Of a DNA stretch of 60,000 nt, positions 54,228 through 60,000 are shown piece after piece. The position numbers were made by a program, and so were the translations under genes. Numbering within the stretch: position 1 is the first letter of the stretch; every line of letters begins with the position of its first letter. The stretch comes from Cryptomeria japonica (Eukaryota; Streptophyta; Pinopsida; Cupressales; Cupressaceae): contig NC_081413.1 in the NCBI RefSeq assembly GCF_030272615.1, positions 442,519,038 to 442,579,037 of the forward strand, read 5' to 3'. Under the pieces are notes generated by a model that was not told where the DNA came from, did no database searches, and was given only the letters and a program-made list of their open reading frames with translations.

Positions 54228-54241
54228 TTATTTGTATATTT
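54228..54241. repeat. LINE target site duplication, 5' side
   Basis: TTATTTGTATATTT, identical to 48010-48023. Confidence 0.85.
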
Positions 54242-55210
54242 CAATTTAACATTTTTAATATTAGTGTGTGATTAATTTGTTAGGATTTGTTTATGTGGAA
54301 TGCATTTGATTAAAAATATTTACATTAAAATGTTACTTTTTCAAGTTATAAGGATTTATATGCTTTTTTATTTCATTTTTCCTTGTTCTTGATAATAGAT
54401 CACTTTAAAAAAAAATCATAAAAAAAGTACACGTGATTTAATCCACAAATTTTTTTACAATTATTCATGGACTTTATAAAGCTTGAATACCATCTATTTT
54501 GTAATTTGTTTATTAACTTATAAAAAAATTAAATTTTCAAATTTTTATTTGTTAAATTAAAAAAAAAATGCTAATTTAAATTTTATTTATATATATACTG
54601 AATATTATAATTATATTTATTACTTTTTATTATATAATATTTATTATTTAAAACTAATCTATATAAATTTCAAAGAATTAATTAATAATTAGAACAACTT
54701 TTAATTGAGTGTTAACTAATTATGATTTTAATAATATTTAATATAATATAAAATATACTATATATAATTTTAATTTACTTTTTAAATAATATATTTAATA
54801 AAAAATATTACATATAAATATATAGTCAGTATATAATATTTTTTATTAAATACAAATTTCACACATATATTATAATAATATTAATTATTGTGTATAATAT
54901 TTAATATAGATTTTATATTTTATATAATGTGAATCATTATATTTAAAAATATTATATCACAGAATATATTTAATATAGTGTATATTATTAAATTTATTTT
55001 CTAAATAATACTACAACTATGTTTAATTTATATATAATTAATATTATAATCATATTTATTTTATATTAAATATTAAATATTATTTAATTTAATCTAAGAT
55101 ATATGAAACTATTATGCTATTTTAAATTCATCTAAACAAATTTAGAAGAATTAGGAAGAGAGTATGTCCATTTTGTATATGACAATAAAAGTTATTAGAA
55201 GTAGTACAAC
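54242..55210. other. extremely AT-rich DNA
   Basis: Runs of TATAATATTT-like words. No ORF, RNA or terminal repeats recognised. Confidence 0.7.
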
Positions 55211-55249
55211 TTGTAATTTGATTTGTTACACAATAATTATATTTTGAAC

Positions 55250-55660
55250 TTTTATCTCTCCCTCCTCTCTCTCTTCCTCTCTCTATTACTTGTATTTACA
55301 CCTCCTCTATTTGTCACTATCCCCCTTTCTCTCTCCCCCAAGTTATATATCTCTCTATATCTCATTATATCTCTCCCCATCCCTCTTTATATATTTATAT
55401 ATATATCTCCTTCTTTGTCTCTATCAATATCTCTTCCTCTCGCTCATGCGCACACACACTTGATTTCTCCCTCCCCATCACCATATTTATCTCTCTCTAT
55501 CTCCCCCCTCTTTATCTCTCCCTCCCTCTCTGTCTTTATACCTCTCTCAGTCTATTACTTGTATTGCTTTTCTATCTTTATTTCCCTTTCCTGCCATATG
55601 TATGTCCTTATATTAATATCCCTCTATCACTCTATTTGACCATCTATATATCTCTCTAGA
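55250..55660 (+). repeat. degenerate CT-rich microsatellite region
   Basis: Imperfect CTCTCTCT with TATAT and CCCT interruptions. The long open frame across it (Leu/Ser repeats) is a composition artefact. Confidence 0.85.
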
Positions 55661-56373
55661 AACAAATTTGTGCATTCTTGGACAAGAAGAAAAAGAATGT
55701 CCTTATTGAAAACATCAACGACAGCTGAATGAAACATTAACATAGACTAGAGTTTGAAACCATAAGTACCCATATTTTTCATATGAATATATTAGCCTTC
55801 TGAGAAATCTATTTCAATGTAGATTTGTGCAAATGTATGCTAGTGTAATCCTTAATATTAATAGAAGAATTTAGAAACTTTCCAATGAAGTTTCCATTTC
55901 ATTATAGCCTTAACTCACACTATAAATGTAATGGAAGGTACAACAATTGCACCTAAAGAGGACTAGAAGAGAAGGAATCACAAGGACGATTTAACTATGG
56001 CTTAAGGCATTGCAATTATAGATTGATTTAATATTATTTTTTAATTAGATAAATATTTTTTATTTTAGTTAAAGTGATCAAATTATGTAGAAGCAAAGTG
56101 TTTTTTAGAATTCTATTAAGATATGTTGTCATGGATTTCTATGATTGAAGAATATCCACACAATGGATCTCTTGAAAAGTCTTTGGAAAATTTCAAGCGA
56201 ACGTAATCAATATTTATGAAGTTGGTCTCAAAAACCTTTGCTTATCTTCTTCTTAATTGTGCCAAAATAGGAGCTCTATAATAGGGCATGTCATCTAAAA
56301 TCACATCATTGAAGAGGATTTTGTTAAATGTTATAAATGTAATTTTTTAACTATTAATCAAGCTCATGTTTGC
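55661..56373. other. unassigned DNA
   Basis: No feature is supported. Ordinary AT-rich sequence without long ORFs. Confidence 0.4.
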
Positions 56374-56520
56374 TTCTCTCTCTCTCTCTCTCTCTCTCTC
56401 AATATGCTTGTGTATCTCTCAATCTCCATCTTCCCTCTTTGTATATCCCTCTCTTTCTTAGGTCCTCTCTCTTTGTTTTTTATATTTCACTCTATTTTTA
56501 CCTTTATCTCCTTACCCCCC

Positions 56521-56610
<90 letters not shown>
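56374..56610 (+). repeat. (CT)n microsatellites
   Basis: Pure CT runs at about 56374-56400 and 56524-56608, with CT-rich text between. Confidence 0.95.
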
Positions 56611-56919
56611 TGAAAACATAACACAAGATTATTGCTAATGGAGTCTAAATATATTCATCATTAGAGGTTTTATTTAAATCATATTTTGATCCCTATAAGA
56701 GGATACATGGTTTATTTGAAGCTATCGTTTCTTTATCAAGACCTTTGTTGCACAAATATGATTTTCTAAATTACCTATCAATTGATCTCATGTATTCTAG
56801 AAATGTATGCAAGGAATAGTCCTATTTTTTTCCTAAATGACCTTCCACACCTTTTCGGCATACAAATTGAACACCAAGGTGCAATTGCTAGTTTGTAATC
56901 ATCTCAAAAACACAATTTT

Positions 56920-57122
56920 CTCTCTTCAGGTACAAAATTTATCATGGGTTAATTTATAGCATTCCATCTTTCCTACGGACAACTTTGAAAACTCATCCAC
57001 AACCTCATTTTCTTTTTGATAGATATGACTGATTTTAAATTCTAAGAGCCCATTTAGAATCTTGACAATGGGATTTAGCCATCTCTAAAGTTGCCAACTT
57101 GTCTTCCATTCATTCTTGATAG
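56920..57122 (-). pseudogene. LINE RNase H C-terminal scrap, cut by element 3
   Basis: The - strand reading INEWKTSWQL, RWLNPIVKILNGLLEFKISH and IYQKENEVVDEFSKLSVGKM matches the end of the LINE RNase H (...HVYREGN-VAD-LA). It stops at the left end of the element 3 LTR, which probably inserted into it. Confidence 0.55.
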
Positions 57123-58624
57123 TGTACACGTATAAAAATGACCATATTCCTAAATGAATATTTTATGTTCTTTCCTCTATTAAAATTAAATCCAATTTAA
57201 TTAAATCACCCACATTCCTCTATTTAATTAAGTAGATTATTCAATTTATTTAGCTAAATTCACTTAAGCCCTTTTTGCATCATTTAATTGAATAAATCAT
57301 TTTATTTAATTAAAACCCTTCTCTCTACTTTTTAATAAAATTCACATTTAATTAAATAGTTTACCCCAATTAAATAGATCTAATTTATTTAAAATCCCCA
57401 ACTTGCAACCAAATTGAAATAAAGCAATTTATTTTAATTAATTCTATTTTCCCTCACCCACTTGCATTTTCCTACATCTCCCACTTTTTTCCTAAACCCT
57501 ATTCCTAAATTCTTCTAGAATCCATCTAATCCTAATCAATTAACCCAAACCCATCAATTATCCCCTTTCCCTAAATTTGAGGAGTCCACTTCTCAAATTT
57601 GGAGTAAAGTCTTCAAAATGCATTAAAGCCTTTATCCATTCAACAAGAATGCCCCCAAATTTGGAAGGACTCTTACAAATTTGTCCCCAAAGTCTTCAAG
57701 CCATTAATGGTTAACTAACCCTCAATGGCATGGTTACAGACTTTTTGCCTAACTTAACCTCCATCTAACCCAAGGGTCTTATCAAGCATTTATTGCTTTG
57801 ACCATGGTTATTCCTTTAACCTTTGCACAAGAGTTTATCCTTTGGGTAAAAACTTTATCCAATGGATAACCTTAACCTAACCTTAACCCTTACCCCCTAG
57901 GGTAACCATGAGGTCTTCTCAAGCATTTAATGCTTCTTACATCTCATCTCAACCAGCCTTATGTTGACAATTGTCACCATTTCATTGGTGAAAATTGAAA
58001 ACATGGATTGACAACTTTCAATCTTGACCCTTGATTAACTCTTTCAATCCTGACCATCCATTGCCCTATTTTTGCTATAAATAGAGCTCTCCTTCCTCCA
58101 TTTTGAGGATCCATGAATCTAGGATTATAAGAAATCTATCATCTAAAATCTATGCAAGCTTTAGTATCTCATTTATGCTCAATTTTAGCACATCTAGTCT
58201 CTCTTTGCAAAAGGAATTAATCTAATAAACATTTTAGACTACTTCCTTTATCATTAGCTTAAATCATATAACTAGTATATCATGTTAGGATAGTATAACT
58301 ACTAATCTTGTCATCTTATAATCTAGTTTATTACATTTGTAGGATCATGCATAGATAGGATGCATTATCAAGTTAAAATCAATCAAAAGCATCCCTCGTT
58401 CTTGCATTTGTCATCCCTAAGCCACTTTGCTCAGTGATCTGAGAGCAAAGGCATTGGCTTGAGGGACCTTGTGAGATAGAGAGCCATGGAACCATCCTTG
58501 GGAAGTTGAGTCATTCTTCATGACTCCATAACTTGCACCAAGAAGTCCCGTGGGTGTGTGGACAAGCCTCTTGGAGCTTCATTTTCACATTTTGTGTTTC
58601 ATAGCCCCGCTTTTCCCGCATACA
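57123..58624 (+). repeat. element 3 5' LTR
   Basis: 1,502 bp, TGTACACGTATAAAAATGACC ... TTTTCCCGCATACA. It aligns over its length with the reverse complement of 37860-39285, less closely than element 2's two LTRs match each other. Confidence 0.92.
58076..58084 (+). promoter_or_regulatory. element 3 LTR TATA box
   Basis: TATAAATAG about 550 bp before the LTR end. It is conserved in position with both element 2 LTRs. Confidence 0.7.
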
Positions 58625-58628
58625 TTTT

Positions 58629-58646
58629 TGGCACCCACCGTGGGGC
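58629..58646 (+). promoter_or_regulatory. primer binding site of element 3
   Basis: TGGCACCCACCGTGGGGC begins 4 bp after the LTR. One base differs from element 2. Confidence 0.87.
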
Positions 58647-58712
58647 TCTACCCCATTAATCAAATTGGTTTTCAAAAATAAACACTTTTGCAGTTACGCG
58701 GGAAACAGGAAT

Positions 58713-58967
58713 TAGTTCGTAGGAAACATCCCTTAGTGCATTTGGTGGATCTTTTAGCGCATCCAACACACTGTTTTGCGTGTGGGGTCTATTCCCTAGC
58801 GTGTGTGGTCTTTATCTTATCACATCGTCCCCACTAATACTTTCCTGTAGGTCTCAGTGTCGAAGAAAAATAGAGTAGCGCATCTGAAACATAGTTCAGT
58901 GCGTTGGGCCTTTTCGATAGCGCATCCAAATTACTTTATAGCGCGTACAGTTTGTTTTGTAGCACAT
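58713..58967 (+). repeat. 21-bp phased TAGCGCAT array in element 3 leader
   Basis: Units at 58713, 58734, 58755, 58776 (weak), 58797, 58818 (TATCACAT), then 58876, 58897, 58918, 58939 and 58960. Steps are exactly 21 bp within the two runs. The strongest units are TAGCGCAT at 58755, 58876 and 58918. The array starts 84 bp after the PBS start. Confidence 0.92.
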
Positions 58968-60000
58968 CACAAACTAAGGCGAAAAAAAAAAAGTTGTAAC
59001 CAAGTGCGAAATTAGACTTATTGAAGTCCACATTTATCTAACGATTTTGGTTGTTATTTCGCAGGGTTCTAACAATTTTCTTGCAGATAGGAGCTCCATT
59101 TTTAGGATCATTGAGATAGTTTAGAGTTTTTACTAACTTAGATAAGTTAGTTAAAATTTGAATTTTTTTTAATTTTTCCTAAAACTGAACTCACATTTTA
59201 GTTGGGTACCTAAAAAGAACCACGATCAAAATCTTTCTTTCTTTCATAGGAGAAAAACTTTCCTTTTTGGGTTATTAAAATGAACAAGACAATCTTTCAT
59301 TTTGCAAAAAGCTTAAAAAACAACCTCACCATCCTTTGATGTTTAAAAGGATCAACTTCAAATTTTTGCAAAGTAAGAGAAACCACAATTGTCAAATTTT
59401 TGTTTTCAAGTTAAAGAGGGAAGTCCTTCCCCTTTTATTGATTTCTTTTGTTGACCACCAAGATCGAAGTTTTGCTTTCTTGACCAAGTTGTTTTCCTAG
59501 ATTAGAAAATCATTGCTTTGAAGGAATAAAATAAACACCAAGTATTTGTGGAGCAACATCTCCATATAGATTTTAACAAATCATTGCAATGAAGAGTTAA
59601 AAAGAAAACTTGTTTTCTTTACTATGTTTTCTTTACTATGAAAGTGGAAGGAATATGCTCTCCCCTTAATTGGGTGATCAAAAATCTAGACCACTCTTAC
59701 ACTTTCAATGTTTATTGCATTTAAATCCTTTAGCAGGAATGCCTTCCCAAGGGGTTGAAAAACTCTTAAAGCCATTTTTGACTGGTGTGAAGGAAATGCC
59801 CTAAGTGGGAAATGACTTTGACGCAAAGTATTTCAACCCACTATAATCAAAAGTGAAAAGCGATGAAAGTCCTTTTCAACGGTTGCATGCAGCGATTAGC
59901 CTTCCCCCAGTATCCTTGAGATACGTACAGCCTTTGGTCTAAAGGTTGGGAAGTCTCCTGAGGGATTTTATCATTGATGACTGAACATGAAGCTTGATTA
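58968..60000 (+). other. element 3 leader, conserved with element 2
   Basis: Non-coding. It matches the reverse complement of 36240-37500 in order (AACCTCACCATCCTTTG about 59320, GGAGCAACATCTCC about 59550, and the CCCACTATAATCAAAAGTG region about 59840). Confidence 0.85.

Larger units (their letters stand above)
57123..60000 (+). mobile_element. element 3: Tat-type Ty3/gypsy, 5' part only (window edge)
   Basis: 5' LTR 57123-58624, PBS 58629-58646 and more than 1.3 kb of leader. LTR, PBS and leader are all homologous to element 2 (opposite orientation), so it is the same family. No coding region is reached before the window ends. The five bases before it are GATAG. Confidence 0.92.

Noticed and set aside
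55223-55639. 138-codon ORF of Leu/Ser/Pro repeats
   Set aside because: It is a translation of CT-rich low-complexity DNA and not a gene. The same applies to the ORFs at 56370-56621.

Overview
The window is a retrotransposon-filled stretch of a large plant nuclear genome. Everything recognisable as protein is plant-type: Ty1/copia, Ty3/gypsy of the Tat type (second RNase H between RNase H and integrase), plant L1-like LINEs, a plant mobile domain (PMD) ORF and a plant-like RPA70 relic. Very long Tat elements (15-18 kb), LTR pairs only about 95% identical by eye, and no intact host gene suggest a big, slowly purged genome such as a gymnosperm. That placement is an inference of low confidence. 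All coordinates and similarities come from reading by eye; no search was run.

Layout. 219-4720: 5'-truncated, broken Ty1/copia with one 3' LTR. 6309-21271: complete Ty3/gypsy Tat element on the + strand ('element 1', two 1.5-kb LTRs, PPT, likely PBS, 5-bp target duplication ATAAC). 21516-39285: second Tat-type element on the - strand ('element 2', PBS, PPT, gag-PR-G-patch-RT-RH-RH2-IN, all broken), with an antisense PMD ORF between integrase and 3' LTR. 39286-40552: an LTR of a third related family (called R here). Its last ~285 bp also form the tail of element 2's left LTR, and element 1 is nested inside that tail. 41600-46300: mosaic of relics (unidentified repeat ORF, a 5S-rRNA-like tandem dimer, a LINE RNase H, an intronless RPA70 pseudogene, an unidentified ORF). 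48021-54227: near full-length L1-type LINE on the - strand with a 14-bp target duplication. 54242-57122: AT-rich DNA, CT microsatellites and a LINE RNase H scrap. 57123-60000: 5' LTR, PBS and leader of a third Tat element ('element 3', same family as element 2, + strand, running off the window).

The most unusual signal is a strictly 21-bp-phased array of an 8-mer, TAGCGCAT (variants TAGCACAT, TAGTGCAT, TAGCGTGT), with unconserved 13-bp spacers. It lies about 85-110 bp downstream of the PBS in elements 2 and 3, recurs 1.5 kb further down the element 2 leader, and occurs in opposite orientation upstream of the antisense PMD ORF. In each case it is sense-oriented for the ORF that follows. Element 1 has a 21-bp array at the same place with a diverged unit. 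I know of no named feature that matches it.
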